DNA of 64,000 nt from Deroplatys truncata (GCA_030765065.1 CM060977.1:98473795-98537794), one strand, 5' to 3'. Counted from the first letter of the stretch, positions 1-11,385 are shown. Notes: generated from the letters alone by a model not told the origin. Program-made: numbers and translations.

Positions 1-655
1 TTGGAGCAGACGTATGGCTTCATGCCTTATCCTGATGAAACCAGACTTTATTTACATCTGCACCATAGAGAGCAGGGATTTCTGTATGTAAAATTGTTAT
101 CAGGACATTAGTCTGACAGTATGCCGAGTTAATTTTCACGTTTTTATGTACACGATGAATGGTGAATTTGCCAGTGTAACTGTACCTTGCTATTACCATG
201 AAACTATTGGGAAAAGTTTCGTTAGTTTCCTTATACCAAATCTTTTTTTCTCCCCTTTGTCGGTAATTTATAGCTCAGGGTTTGCTGCAGTCATTAAGAT
301 AAACATATGGTCTTCTAAAGAGACAACAAACATCCATTTTTCACCAACAAGGTATCGTTCATACAGCTTTCTGCTGTTAGTGGCATGCTCTGTAATGTGT
401 TAGGCAACAGCTTATATTCTAGCTCTTATGGCGCTTTTCTAGATTTCAATCCGTTTGATTATGGCGTTCACAGTAGTAACAGAGATCTCTAATTGCAGTG
501 CAATGTCCCTCAGAGTTGCAGGATTTGGTCCAGAGGCGTGGGCCTTCACCTTTCAAATTATTTTCGGGGTGATACTGGTGGGCGGTCGTGGATTTACCTG
601 TTTCTTGTCCTTTGGAATGAGGGTGCAGCCTTACCGTTTTTGTTGAGTGCACGTG
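1..655 (-). pseudogene. Mariner-type transposase remnant, cut by window edge
   Basis: Read on the minus strand, this is a decayed transposase of the IS630-Tc1-mariner superfamily. At 457-522 it carries a helix-turn-helix, RDIALQLEISVTTVNAII, typical of the N-terminal DNA-binding part. At the left edge (1-75) it reads PALYGADVNKVWFHQDKA, then SHTSAP, which matches the block around the second catalytic aspartate (usually HQD.A..H). Stops and frame changes lie between the two blocks, so it cannot encode a working enzyme. The rest of the catalytic domain and the 3' end lie outside the window. The superfamily call is firm; the exact mariner lineage is not. Confidence 0.6.
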
Positions 656-934
656 AGATCACTTTCTTATATTATATTGTAAAACCACGCCTCTTGCGCT
701 GTTTAATAATCTTAGAATACAACTGTTTTGCATCGGAAAGTGCAATAATGTTTCCTTACCATAATGGTTATATTTTTATGCCATTTTATGCAGTAAGAAC
801 AAGAGCACACACTCAGCAATCACAGCGATACATTCATACTGCTGAACTTTCATTCGGTTCCACATGTTTCAGCGCGGAGCAATTGTGCGCGTCTGGTATT
901 GTTACCATAGATCGCTAACAACCCTCTGTACGAG

Positions 935-1330
935 AGGTTACTAAATGCAACTTTGGTATCTTTCCACCATTATGGGATAACTCATTAGAATCTGGTGATA
1001 TTCGGGTATTAAGGTTCCATTCATAACCGGCATCTCCTCCGCAAATACACTCCTGTTACATGCATTGGGAAGGTTAGTTACACAGTATCTGTTACGTTGG
1101 CACAGGTGTTCAAACTTTACACGCAGGCAATTTAGTCACCAACTGATGCACTGATTATTACATTAATTATACCATATGAATTATATTATTATTTATATTA
1201 GATTGGTTGTAGTTATATTAATTAGGTTAATTTACGTATTAATTATCAAGAGATTCGGTTACTATGAATTATTAGGTCTTACTTTTGCACAATTAACTAG
1301 AAATTTGAATCATATTTACAATTGTTACTT
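935..1330 (-). repeat. Unnamed repeat E, copy 1
   Basis: This stretch is homologous, in inverted orientation, to 32180-32585, over about 390 bases with scattered mismatches. It lies just upstream of the transposase remnant at 1-655, so it may be the 5' non-coding end of that element. The second copy has no transposase next to it. The interval 656-934 between the two shows no coding signal I recognise. Confidence 0.55.
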
Positions 1331-1572
1331 TTTCTACTACGTATACATAGTAAATATGGGAAGTATTTCATTTCACACATAAACTTGATGTCGAGTTTTC
1401 ACTGCAAGTAAATATTCTGAGGCTCTCGAATCCAAAAAAGTCATTTTTAGAAAAAAGTCTGCGTCTGTGTGTGCGCTTGTAAACAGCATATCTAATAAAC
1501 GAAAAGTCGTAAAAATACCAAACTTGGTATTTAAGTTCAGTATCCTCAAAAGACACAACACAAAGATTATAA
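1327..1572 (+). repeat. ACTTTCTC-family repeat, 5' fragment
   Basis: This holds the hairpin end (CTACTACGTATACATAGTA) and the GT-rich centre of the family described at 9033-9973. It is cut off where the next copy, in opposite orientation, begins. Confidence 0.7.
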
Positions 1573-1577
1573 AAAAA

Positions 1578-2424
1578 TCTGATGTGTTACACTCACGTGG
1601 CTTTCTCTGCCCTAGTACAAACTATTTTTACAAAGCTTTATTCTTTATCTACTTCATGTTAATCGAGATAAACATTTGCATAAACTATTTTATTGCTAAA
1701 TTTTTTTGTAGGTGCTGAGGAAATATGGTAGGCTTCAAGCGGCAGTTAAATCTTTTAATAACTGGTTCTACGTGGAGCATTCCATATCTTTACATGTCCA
1801 AGACATAAGAAAAACAAATAACGAATTCCTATTTGAGAAAAAGTATAAGTGTTGGGAAATTCAAACAAATAACAGGGAATATCTCCGAAATAGTTTACTT
1901 GACAAATAATGTATATGGCATAAATTGTGTGTTTTAACGAGATATACATCTTTTTGTGCTAAAATGTTGTCGATCTCTTACGTTACTGGATATAAAAATG
2001 TCATTTAGAATAAACAGGACTTTTGTGTACAGTTCCAGAGAATTTAAGTTATGCATTTCATTTACCATTACAATATCTTAAACATATGATATTTTAATAA
2101 AAATCGTTAGAGCCATTTTTGAGCAAATCAAAATGCTAAAAAATGTTCCAAATATAAAGGTAGTCTGGGGTGAGGGATTTACTTGAAAATCCTATTGTCG
2201 CATCCTTGGAAGATACTAAACTCAAACGCTAGGTTTGATATTTATTCGACTTTTCGTTTTTCAGTTATACTGTTCACAGACAGACACACACACGGACATG
2301 TTTCCAAAAATGCTTTATTTGGATTCAAGGCACCTCTAAACATATATTTCCGGTGAAATTTGAGTATCGAAGTTTTGGGTGAAATACAATACTTCCCCTA
2401 CTTACTATACGTAGTAGAGAAAGT
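1578..2424 (-). repeat. ACTTTCTC-family repeat, full-length
   Basis: A copy of about 847 bp in reverse orientation, running from TCTGATGTGTTACACTCACG to TAGTAGAGAAAGT. Its middle (about 1700-1900) follows the second internal sequence type, shared with 9033-9973, 21630-22449 and 52349-53192. Confidence 0.8.
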
Positions 2425-3014
2425 AAAAATCCTCCCACCTGCAAATACATCTTGTGTTTCCTGGGAATAGCCTGCGTAGTCCTCTTCATTCGGAAGAAAT
2501 TCTATACAATCTTGTCTAACTGGGAAAAGTTAAGTGATACATAAAACATACTACAAAAAATGTAGATCTCATACAAAAACACAATGGATTTATTTTGTTA
2601 AATGTTGTAGGTTGTATTATGTTGAATTAATTTGTTAGTATGCATATAGTGCAATGTAATAATATTGGATTCTATTCACATTGTTGAATAACTCGTATGT
2701 CGCAATATAACACCTTGTAGTTAAGCGACAACAAATACATATATAAAAAATTGTAGCATAAGCCATTTCCAAGACTGTGTATAAGAGACTGCCGTTATTA
2801 ATGGTTCGAATTGTTCAACGCATTTGTCATTCTTTTTAAGTCCCGTCAATTTTCAACTGTTTCACGCGACAGCATGGAAAGAGTATGGAATTTTAAGGCT
2901 GGCGTATAGCGCACAGTTCTAAAACATTTGACTGTCGCTATCCCCTTTGTTGATATAACGTAATGTGTAATACATCTATTTCCGGAATGGTTTATCTCGA
3001 TTAAAATGAAGTAT

Positions 3015-3628
3015 GAAATCAGTTCAGTCGGTTGGTTTTTACTCACATCACGTATGTGCTTGGATTTTCTTGCTATAAAGCGCTTTCGGAAGAGACTGCT
3101 TCTCCTCCATCCTCAGCTGAAAACCGACTGAGTTCGGCTTCTCTTTCAGAATTCAAAGATAAAATTGCTTCCCTCTGCTGAGAATAGTTGTTACCCATTT
3201 TTGTTGAAATTACTGCCATCTGTGGTGAAGCTTGGGAACTCTGTCTTCTGCCTGCTCTTCTACAAGCTAATTGGATAAGCTGCATCAAAGAATCTCTTGG
3301 TGGGATTTCAAAATTCAAAATATTCTTGATATTATGTTGGATGAAGATTTTTCCCAAATTTCCATATGTGAAGGAACATGTATGGCTTTTAGTAACTTGA
3401 TGTTACGTCCTATATCACGGTTAAAGTTCCAGAAGTGGTTGGCAACTGCAAATTTATCGAATTGTTGTAACTTAATGTTTCTTTGGTGTTCACCCAAATG
3501 TGTTTCAAATTTTTCTTAGTATTACCAATGTAGGAACCCTCACAATATTGACATTAAGTTTGATCTATTCCCGGATTTTTAAATTATCTAACACTTCTTT
3601 TAATCGTAAACCAAAACTAAGCAGTTCG
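3015..3628 (-). mobile_element. Penelope-like element fragment with GIY-YIG end
   Basis: Minus-strand frames within this insert read as the C-terminal part of a Penelope-like retroelement. A block near 3500-3545 reads CEGSYIGNTKKNLK, like the start of a GIY-YIG nuclease domain. Later blocks read FAVANHFWNFN and EIWEKIFIQHNIKN, the usual tail of that domain. Past the coding end lies a hammerhead-like core (3084-3116) inside a longer inverted repeat. The reverse transcriptase is missing and the frames are broken. The insert interrupts an ACTTTCTC repeat, so it arrived later. Confidence 0.6.
3084..3116 (-). ncRNA. Hammerhead ribozyme-like core
   Basis: On the minus strand, CTGAGGA is followed by an 8-bp stem (GGAGGAGA with TCTCTTCC, one G-T pair, 5-nt loop) and then GAAA. 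This is the conserved CUGANGA / stem II / GAAA layout of hammerhead ribozymes, which are known from the terminal repeats of Penelope-like elements. Flanking TCAGTCGGTT and AACCGACTGA could form an outer stem. Activity is not shown, and I could not place stem III and the cleavage site with certainty. Confidence 0.45.
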
Positions 3629-3924
3629 GAAAAATAAACTTTCGTAAAAATAGTTTGTATACCCATTAATAAGCGCTAGAGGGTACAAAAGGTCGTGTGA
3701 ATGCAACACATCAGATTTTTGTACAAGCTATATGTGTTTCTGTGAGGTTTTGTTTTTAGACAAAGATGAACTGTGTAGAAGCAAACCAAGATATTTCATT
3801 GCTTGGTTTAGTTAAGTAAACCAAAATCATATTAAAACGTAACTATAGGTTGTTTTTACTATTACAATGCAGTAATTAGCAACGTATAATAAGACACACG
3901 TGTTATATAAACTAGCACGGTTCA

Positions 3925-4425
3925 GTGTTTAGGGTGTATTTAGGTTATAGCTAATGGGCGATTATGGCGGAGAAGGGAGCTGATGAGCAGAGCTAGGACA
4001 AATATTCTTTGGGTTACAATATGTGCATGCTGCGTGTTTGTATCGACAGTGCGCTTAGGGGAAGGCGGTGTCACGGGGACTCTGTAACTGGGTAGCACAG
4101 AACATAAACAAAGAGAGCAATTCTACCATGCCAGCAACGTCCTGGATCCGTTTTTTAGCACGACGTCACGTGTTCTAGTTAGGGTGGTAGTTACGTTGAT
4201 TCCTCGCTCAGTGGATAGTGATGACCAAACCAAAGAAAAGAACATTACAGTGCAGTATATATGATATAATTTCTTATGATACTAGGAGAACACTGAAATA
4301 GTGTGTGTTTTGCAAATACGTCTGGTGATTACTGTGCTAGTATATCTAGTACTCAAGTCAGAAAGTTGACCGCCCTGACATGCAGCATCAGCCATCTTTG
4401 TTTTTCAGTAACCCGAGTTAGGCTG
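3925..4425 (+). repeat. Unnamed repeat D, copy 1
   Basis: Matches 30370-30765 in inverted orientation at both ends, for example GGCGATTATGGCGGAGAAGG near 3957 and GCATCAGCCATC near 4385. The other copy lacks about 230 bases of the middle. No open frame or terminal motif identifies the class. Confidence 0.5.
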
Positions 4426-4885
4426 CATTTCCTATACACAGGAATTGAACCTGCGACGTCCTGGGTCATTTCTTAAGATTCTAGGCGCTATTAGAAACGT
4501 CAGTTTGCATGGTTGTACTATGAATTTGTCACAGTTCATTACATTACGTTTCGGAAACAGCATGTTGCAAATGAGATTGCCGCAGAGCTGTCTTTAAGCT
4601 TTCGGCTACACCCTTATTGCAGTTGCTTCATTAGGAGCCGTTACGTTATTTCCCAGGAGAGGGAAGCAAGTCCTTCAGAATGGGTCGGCAGCCACCTCAC
4701 CACTAGACCTATATCCGGGCTACGATCAATGTTCGCATATCTCCTCTCTATGGAGAGGGACGTTTCGAGCTTAAGCCGCGGTCATCTTTAAAGTGGGTTC
4801 CTTTTTTCTTGTAGCACACCACTTGCGTGATCTTGCTCCAGAATTGGGCTATTCCTTTATTTGTATGTATTAGAGTTTCTGTAAC
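4426..4885. other. Unassigned stretch
   Basis: No recognisable gene. A short open frame at 4513-4791 has no features I can match. A GAATTGAACCTGCGA motif at 4442 resembles a reversed tRNA B box, so this could be an old SINE remnant. Confidence 0.3.
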
Positions 4886-4887
4886 TT

Positions 4888-4985
4888 TGTATTTTTACTT
4901 TCTTACTAAAGGAGGTATTGTATTCCACTCAAAATTCGATACAGGGATTTCACCGCAAACCACGTCCTGAGGCCCTTAATAAAAA
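4888..4985 (+). repeat. ACTTTCTC-family fragment
   Basis: The hairpin end of a forward copy, into which the mariner element at 4988 inserted. A GT-rich stretch after 6457 may be its continuation. Confidence 0.5.
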
Positions 4986-4987
4986 TA

Positions 4988-6456
4988 CAGGGTGTCTCAC
5001 TTAAAACACCATCAAAATAAATGGCTATAACTGAGAATGTATAAGCCAAAGAGAAATATATCTAGTCAGATTTAGTAGTGCAGATTTAGCAATTTCTGTA
5101 ACAATGGTTGCCATGGAGATGTGGAATTGAGAAATAAATAAATGAACAACAGAAAACAGTTGATTCTGTGAAACCAGCTATTTGGACTGTTCAGCAGAAA
5201 GCTCTTTGGTTAGCAGAAATAATGTCTGTGAAGCGTTCAACGCCGGTTTCGTCGGGAATACAAACTTCAAAGGCATGATCCCATTCCTGACCATAAGAGA
5301 ATATTAGCCCGGGATGCAAAGTTGTAGCAAACAGGAAGCTCGTTTTCAAGCAGTGGTAGGCATGCTAAGAAAAGAGAACATTGAACTCATACAAACCTGC
5401 TTTACAAGAAGACAAAGAATATCAATCCGAAAAGTAGGATTACAACTTCAGAATCCTCACAGTAATGTTCACAATGTTGTGCACAAAAGAATCCTTCTTC
5501 GAACATACAAAATTCAAAACACACGGAAAGTCAAGCACGATGATAAACATAGGAGGCCAAATTTTGAGGCGAGTGTTTTGGATGAAATTGATGAAAACAA
5601 GTCGTACTTAGATCATATTTGTTTCTTTGGCGAGTCAGCTTTCCAAATATCAGGAAAAGTTAACAGACACAACTGCAGAATCTGGGGAAGTAAGAATCAT
5701 TATGTTGTGTTATAACATGTACGTGACTCACCTAAAGTTAATGTCCGGTGCGGTTTAACGAAAGATCGTGTGATAAGTCCCTTCTTTTATGTTGAACCTA
5801 CAGGTGACTGGTCAAACCTATCTAGATATGTTGGAGTTGTATGTCGTCCCATAACTTTCTGCAGGAACAATTTATCAGCAAGATGGAGCTCCTCCTCACT
5901 TCACATTGCAGGTACGCAAGTTTCTGAATGATAATGTTCCCAGACAGTGGATTAGAAGAGGATTCCAGACAATCGCTTCTTCGCCAAGGTCACCAGATCT
6001 ATCACCCTTAAAGTTTTTCTATAGGGATTCGTCAAGGATCAAGTTCACAGAGCACCAGTGGCTGACCTCGATGACTTGAAACTCAGAATTCGCCTTGCGA
6101 TTCAAAATGTCACTTTAGTTATGCTGGGGAATACCTGGAGAGAGGTGAACAACAGACTCGACATCTGCCGTGTTACAAATGGTTGTCATGTTGAAATCTA
6201 TTGTAATTGCAGCTCTTTACCAAATAGAAGATGTAAACAGTATCAATTGCATAACTTTTTCAATTGAGTTATGACCATTTATTTTACTTCATTTCTGTTA
6301 TTTATGAATGTCGTAACTCCATGGCAACTACTTATATATTTTACATAAAATCCAAGATCTTCACTACCAAATCCGACAAGATTAATTTCTCTTTGGCTTA
6401 TACATTCCCAGTTATAACCATTTACTTTATTGGTGTTTTAAGTGGGACATCCTGTG
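4988..6456 (+). mobile_element. DUF4817-type mariner element with long TIRs
   Basis: A DNA transposon of about 1.47 kb flanked by TA. Its inverted ends are similar for roughly 110 bp: CAGGGTGTCTCACTTAAAAC on the left, and on the right the reverse complement of CAGGATGTCCCACTTAAAAC. Both continue with shared words such as AATGTATAAGCCAAAGAGAA. The interior holds a broken transposase on the plus strand. The IS630-Tc1-mariner class is clear from the TIRs, the TA target and the protein. The element cannot move itself. Confidence 0.8.
5314..6230 (+). pseudogene. Transposase of the DUF4817-type mariner, broken
   Basis: The frame at 5314-5715 covers the second helix-turn-helix part (RRQRISIRKVGLQLQNP) and the first catalytic block, where the usual FSDEATF is FFGESAF, so the first catalytic aspartate is replaced by glycine. 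It continues with VNRHNCRIWGS, a hallmark of this lineage. Later pieces include SPKVNVRCGL (5730s), a QQDGAPPH-like stretch near 5880-5900, and a C-terminal piece at 6058-6210 (DLDDLKLRIRLAIQNVT and RVTNGCHVEI). Several stops and frame changes separate them. The upstream N-terminal part near 5160-5310 is also decayed. Confidence 0.7.
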
Positions 6457-6519
6457 TATTAATATCTTTAAAAAAAGCTCATTATGTGTGTGTTGTCAAC
6501 GTAAACACATGGTTTGAGT

Positions 6520-6605
6520 TTTCTTGAAAATCTTCATGGCGCATCCTTGGAAGATGCTGAAGTTAAACACCAAGGTTGGTATTTAAACAATTTTAATTTC
6601 CTACT
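6520..6605 (-). repeat. ACTTTCTC-family fragment
   Basis: Holds the GAAAATCTTCATGGCGCATC block seen in reverse copies, then breaks off before the SINE at 6630. Confidence 0.5.
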
Positions 6606-6629
6606 AAGCATATAGTATAATTAGGATTA

Positions 6630-7115
6630 GGGTTCTAAGCAGAGGGGACTTGGCACCTCGACTTAAGCAGAACTTTCGTGTCTATGCCCCAGGCAGGGCG
6701 CCCCCGGGAGGGAAGGATGGGGGAGAGGAGATTGAAGCCGGAACAGGAGGCACGACAGGCGTAGGGCAGGGTTCCTACCATTTCCAGATTTAAACTCCCG
6801 TATGGGCACTGGAACAGCTGGGTCCTCCCCCGCTTTGAGGAGGGTACACATCTCCTAGGGGGACTGGGACCCAGAGGCGGTCCCCAATCTGGGGAAAGAA
6901 AGTTTCCACAGAGCATCCTTTTCCCCTGCCATGTACACACCGAGATCTCCCGCCGACACCCGCAATCCTGAAACCAAGCGGATGAAAGGTGAAGTGAAAT
7001 GCGAATGGAGAGACAGGAACTTCGAGGACATAATAATCCTCTCCAGCATTCCCCTGCGACCGGGGCAAAAACCCATGGCGGGCCACAGACGCCGAGTGAG
7101 CCATCCCGCTCGGTG
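6630..7115 (-). mobile_element. tRNA-derived SINE, type B
   Basis: A GC-rich repeat of about 485 bp. On the minus strand it starts with ACCGAGCGGGATGGCTCA, a tRNA-like head with an A box, and runs into a body shared with 12000-12480, 16848-17330, 22815-23310 and 34085-34598. The high GC relative to its surroundings creates several chance open frames that I do not treat as genes. SINEs of this kind are transcribed by RNA polymerase III and moved by a partner LINE, which I did not identify. Confidence 0.6.
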
Positions 7116-7127
7116 AGCATATACAGG

Positions 7128-7939
7128 TGTTGCATTCCCTCCAAAAATGCGATGTTGAGATTTCAGCGAAAATATATGCTTTGAAGCACTCTGTACACAA
7201 AAAAGGCAAACTACGAGTATGCGTCTGTGAACAGCATAACTCAAAGCCTAGAAGTCCATGAATACCAAACTTGCTATACAAGTTCAGTATCTTTAAGGAT
7301 GCGACATGAAGTTTTTCAAAAAAATTCCCCCCCCGCATTAATTACCCTTTAAATGGAACAATTTTCGATTTTTTTTTATTTTCTAAAAATGTCTAACGAT
7401 TTTGATTAGAATACTGCATATTAAATATATTTACATTACAAGTAAAATGTATATCTGTATTTCTGGGAGAAGACTATAAAGCCCTCTTCATTAGGAAGGA
7501 AATTTATACAATCTTGCATAGCCGGTAAGGGTTAAGCGATATGCGAAATTGTATTAACAAATGTGGATCTCTTTAAAACACATAATTTACTTCATATTAA
7601 CTTTTTGTTGCATGAGCCATTTCCAGGAACTCCGTTATTAATGGTTCAGATTGTTAAATAGTCATTCTCTCAAAAGTCCTGTCGATTTTCAGGTTTTCTC
7701 GCAATGTTGTGAAAAGATTATGGAATTTTAAGGCCAGCATATAGCGCCCAGTTCTAAAACATTTGAATATCCCTATTACCTTTGCATATATAACGAAATG
7801 TGTAATGTAGCTATTTCTGGAAAGGTTTATCTCGACCAAAATGAAGTAGGTAGCAAAATATACTTTCGAAAGAATAATTTGTATGGCCCCTAATATATGA
7901 AACAGGGTAGAGAAAGTCGAGTGAATGTAACCAATCAGA
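7128..7939 (+). repeat. ACTTTCTC-family repeat, nearly full
   Basis: A forward copy missing its first hairpin end. It ends in CAATCAGA followed by a T run. First internal type. Confidence 0.7.
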
Positions 7940-8171
7940 TTTTTTAAACTCTATTTAGTTCACAAGGTGCACAAAGAACTAACATATTTTATTCGCTGTT
8001 CGTGAAACAGCTCCTTTTATAATTTATCATTGTCGTTTTAGTATCACATGGAAACAATTAAGTGTGTATTGTTTATTCAGCAGTATTACACAGCAACACG
8101 GAACTTACCACATTCAGAATCGTCGGTAATATTCTCTGGTTTTTCCAGAGGTTATATTAATGTTCGTCTTT

Positions 8172-9025
8172 ACTTTCTCTACCACATACATATTGGGTAG
8201 AGAAGGTACTGCAAACTATCTAGAAACTCGATATCGAGATTTCACCTGAAATATATGTTTTGAGGCCCTCTGAATCCAAATAAGTCACTTTAAGAAAAAT
8301 ATCCATGTGCGTGTGTCTGTGAACAGCATAACAAATAACGAGAAGTCGAATAAATACTACCAAATATGGTGTTTAGGTTCAGTACCTCAAAAATGTGATA
8401 GGAAGATTTTTAAGAGCATCCTCTCACCCCAAACTACCCTTTTCTTGGAACATTTCTAAAAGTTTTTATTCTCTAAAAATTGGCTCTAAGGATTTTGATT
8501 AAAATATCACATATAAAGATATTTTCCTAATAAATAAAATGTATATATCGAATTTTCTGGCAATAGCCTATGAAGTCCTTTTCATTCAGAAGGAATTTTG
8601 TATAATTTTATATAACTGGTAAACGTTAAATGATAGACGAAAGGTATTACACAAAAATTGTAGATATCTTAGAAACGCACAATTTATTTGAAATAACGTT
8701 TTTTCACATCTGCCATTTCTGAGATATCCGTTATTAATTTTTCCATTGTTCAATACTTTAACTTTCTTTTCAAGTCTCGTCCATTTTTAGCTGTTTCTCG
8801 CGATTGCACGGAAAGAGTATGCAATTTTAAGGCCAGCGTATAGCGTCCTGTTCTAAAATATTTTACTATGACGGTTCCCTTTGTATCTATAACGAAATGT
8901 GTAATGAATCTAAAGGTTTACTTGGAAGCAAATGTGGTAAATAGAAAAATAATCTATAGTAATACTTTGTATACCCAGTAATAAACGATAGAGGACAGAG
9001 AAATATGTAAATGTATCACATCAGA
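8172..9025 (+). repeat. ACTTTCTC-family repeat, full-length, tandem unit 1
   Basis: An 854-bp forward copy from ACTTTCTCTACC to CACATCAGA. It is joined head to tail to the next copy through a short T-rich linker (9026-9032). Confidence 0.85.
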
Positions 9026-9032
9026 TATTTTT

Positions 9033-9973
9033 ACTTTCTCTATTACGTATAGTAAGTAGGGGAAGTATTGTATTCCACCCAAAAATTTGATACCGAGATT
9101 TCACCGGAAATATATGTTTTGAGACCCCTGAATCCAAAAAAAAGCATTTTTGGAAACATGTCCTGTGTGTGTGTCTGTGAACAGTATAACTCAGAAACGA
9201 ACAGTCGGATAAACACCAAATCTGGTATTTAGATTCAGTATCTTCTAGAGATGCGACACGAAGGTTTTCAAGAACATCCCCAATCCCAGATTACCCTTTA
9301 CATGGAACATTTTTCGAAAATTTTAATTTTCTCAAAAATGGCTTTAACGAGTTTGATCAAAATATCATACGTTTAAGATATTTTCATGACAAATAAGATG
9401 TATATCTTGAATTTTCTGGGAATGTCTACAAAAGTATTCTTCATTGTGAACGACTTTTGCATAACTGGTAAACCATAAGAGATAGACAAAATTTTACTAC
9501 ACAGAAAATGTAGATCGCGTTAAAGTACACAATTTACGTCATATACATTTTTTTGTTGAGTGAACCATTTTCAAAATATTGCTTGTTATTCCCTTAAATT
9601 TTTCAATACTTTTCTCAAATGGGAATTCGTTATTCATTTTTTCGTCTTGGATATGCAAAGAGTATTAACCTGTGGCAAAGGGAATGGTGCTGCACCTAGC
9701 AACCAGCTATTAAGAGATATGTCTATGCTTAAAGGCTACTGTATTTCTATATTGCCCTTGCAAATACAAAACAAGGGGAACATAGTACGCCTTAAGCGAT
9801 AGTCAAATATTTTTAGAACTGGTCGCTATGTGTAAAATGTAATTCTCTTTGCACGTCAAAAGATCGTTTCTGCAAATGTTTATTTCGATTAATATGAAAT
9901 AGATGGAGAATAAGAGATTGTAAAAATAGTTTGTACAAGAGTAGAGAAAGTCATGTGAGTGTAACACATCAGA
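9033..9973 (+). repeat. ACTTTCTC-family repeat, full-length, tandem unit 2 (reference copy)
   Basis: A 941-bp copy that shows the family layout. At 9033 is ACTTTCTCTATTACGTATAG with a TACTA-type small palindrome. Near 9165-9180 is a GTGTGTGTCTGTG tract. Near 9943 is GTAGAGAAAGT, the inverse of the start, sitting 20 bases inside the 3' end. The final hairpin is ATGTG AGTGTAA CACAT, followed by CAGA and a T run. There is no conserved long open frame. These traits match non-autonomous Helentrons (HINE/DINE-1), but no replicase is present to prove it. Confidence 0.8.
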
Positions 9974-10307
9974 TTTCTTTACACTTGGTTATACCTATTC
10001 TCAGTGCTCCTGGCTTTGCTAATTTGTCGAGAGTTCATTGCCAATAGCTCTAACATGAACCTTAATTCTTGTTATTCCAATGTTCCAGTTGAAGCTTTTA
10101 ACATTGGTTATATTTGTTCCTATTGCTTCAACGAGACAGTTATGTTTTCTGGTGTTCCTTATGGAGTCTTTAGTTATTTCGCTGTCTGTATAATTGATAT
10201 CTTTTTTCTCTTTGTATTGAACGATGAATTGCTTCAACAACAATGTTGAAGCAATTACACAAACAACCAGGGTGAACAATATACCATAGGCAGTAAGCAA
10301 TATTTGA

Positions 10308-10350
<43 letters not shown>

Positions 10351-10375
10351 AGAGAGAGTCCGCTGTATGCTATAG
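9974..10375. other. Spacer with perfect hairpin and GT repeat
   Basis: No gene recognised. It contains a perfect 12-bp inverted repeat, ATTGCTTCAACA / TGTTGAAGCAAT, with a 4-nt loop at about 10226-10253, and the GT tract at 10314-10347. Open frames on both strands here look like chance. Confidence 0.4.
10314..10347. repeat. (GT)17 microsatellite
   Basis: An uninterrupted GT dinucleotide run of about 34 bases. Confidence 0.95.
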
Positions 10376-10490
10376 TTTGGGTTGGGAAGCTTTTCTTTAA
10401 ATCTCCTTTGCAAGATGCTGAACTTAAATATGAACTGGTATTTAACAGATTTTTCGCTTTCAAAATTTACTGTTCACAGACATAAAAAGT

Positions 10491-11239
10491 ATCGTATGTG
10501 TTATATTTACATGACTTTGTTTACCCTCCACCGTTTATTAGGGGTATAAAAACTAACTTACTAAAGCATATTTTTATATATACTTCATTTTAATCCAAAT
10601 AAACCTCCATACTGTTTTCAGTAATCGCAAGGAACAACTGAATGTTGAAAGGACTTTAAAACATGACCAAGTAATAAACAATTCAAATCATTAATAAAGG
10701 ATATGTCGAAGATGGCTTATGCCACAAAAAATGATTTAAAGTAAATTGAGTGCTTTAAAGAGACATACATTTCTTGCGAAGTACATTTTCGTCTATCCCT
10801 TAACGTTTAGTAGTTATACATGATTGTACAAAATTCCTTTCGAATGAAGAAGACTCTAAAGGCTAATCCCAGAAAATTCAAGATATACATTTGATTTATC
10901 CTGTAAGTATCATTAATGTGAGGTATTTTAATAAACATCACTAGAACCATTTTTTAAGATCAACAATTTAAAAGAATCTTTTATGTAAAGAGTAGCTTGA
11001 GGTGGGGAGATTTTCTTTAGAAGGTACTAAATCTAAATACCAAGTTTAGAGTTTATCGTACTTTTCGTTTTTAAGTTATGTTGTATACAGGCACACATAC
11101 ACACACATGGATCTTTTTCTAAAAATGCTTTTATTTATTCAGGGTACTCAAAATATGTGTTTCTGGTGAAATATCCTTATAGAAATTTTGGGTGAAATGC
11201 AAAACGTTCTCCACCTACTATATACATGGTAGATAAAGT
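10491..11239 (-). repeat. ACTTTCTC-family repeat, full-length
   Basis: A reverse copy with a degraded start (ATCGTATGTGTTATATTTAC) and a normal end near GGTAGATAAAGT. A further reverse fragment of the same family precedes it at 10376-10486. Confidence 0.75.
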
Positions 11240-11249
11240 AAAAAAAACA

Positions 11250-11385
11250 CACACACACGTCTCTGCTTCTAATTTTGTGAACTTCAGGGGACTTTAAAAC
11301 CTGTATTTTAATGAAATATCCATATGTGTTTTGGGTCGATTAGAATGTTTCCTCTACTTATAATAGGTAAGTGATAAAGTAAACA
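11250..11385 (-). repeat. ACTTTCTC-family fragment
   Basis: The CA-rich centre and hairpin end of another reverse copy, directly behind the previous one. Confidence 0.6.

Larger units (their letters stand above)
2430..3715 (+). repeat. ACTTTCTC-family repeat, interrupted
   Basis: This forward copy lacks its 5' end. It is broken by unrelated DNA at about 2590-2740 and by a Penelope-like fragment at about 3015-3628. It resumes with the normal 3' end, CACATCAGA, at 3715. It belongs to the internal type with the ATAGCGCCCAG-like block near 2905-2920. Confidence 0.7.

Noticed and set aside
1467-1718. Protein-like words that recur in ACTTTCTC copies (for example TDTHTDMF-type strings)
   Set aside because: The frame is not maintained between copies. 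The words come from conserved non-coding DNA with a CA tract.
1327-2424. CRISPR-like regularly spaced repeats
   Set aside because: The repeated words are long dispersed elements with no short repeat-spacer pattern, and the sequence is clearly eukaryotic.
6635-7338. Several overlapping minus-strand frames of 60-180 codons
   Set aside because: They lie in a GC-rich tRNA-derived SINE with few stops by composition. The same region is open in more than one frame.
10170-10463. 97-codon frame with a threonine-histidine run
   Set aside because: The run is the translated (GT)n microsatellite.
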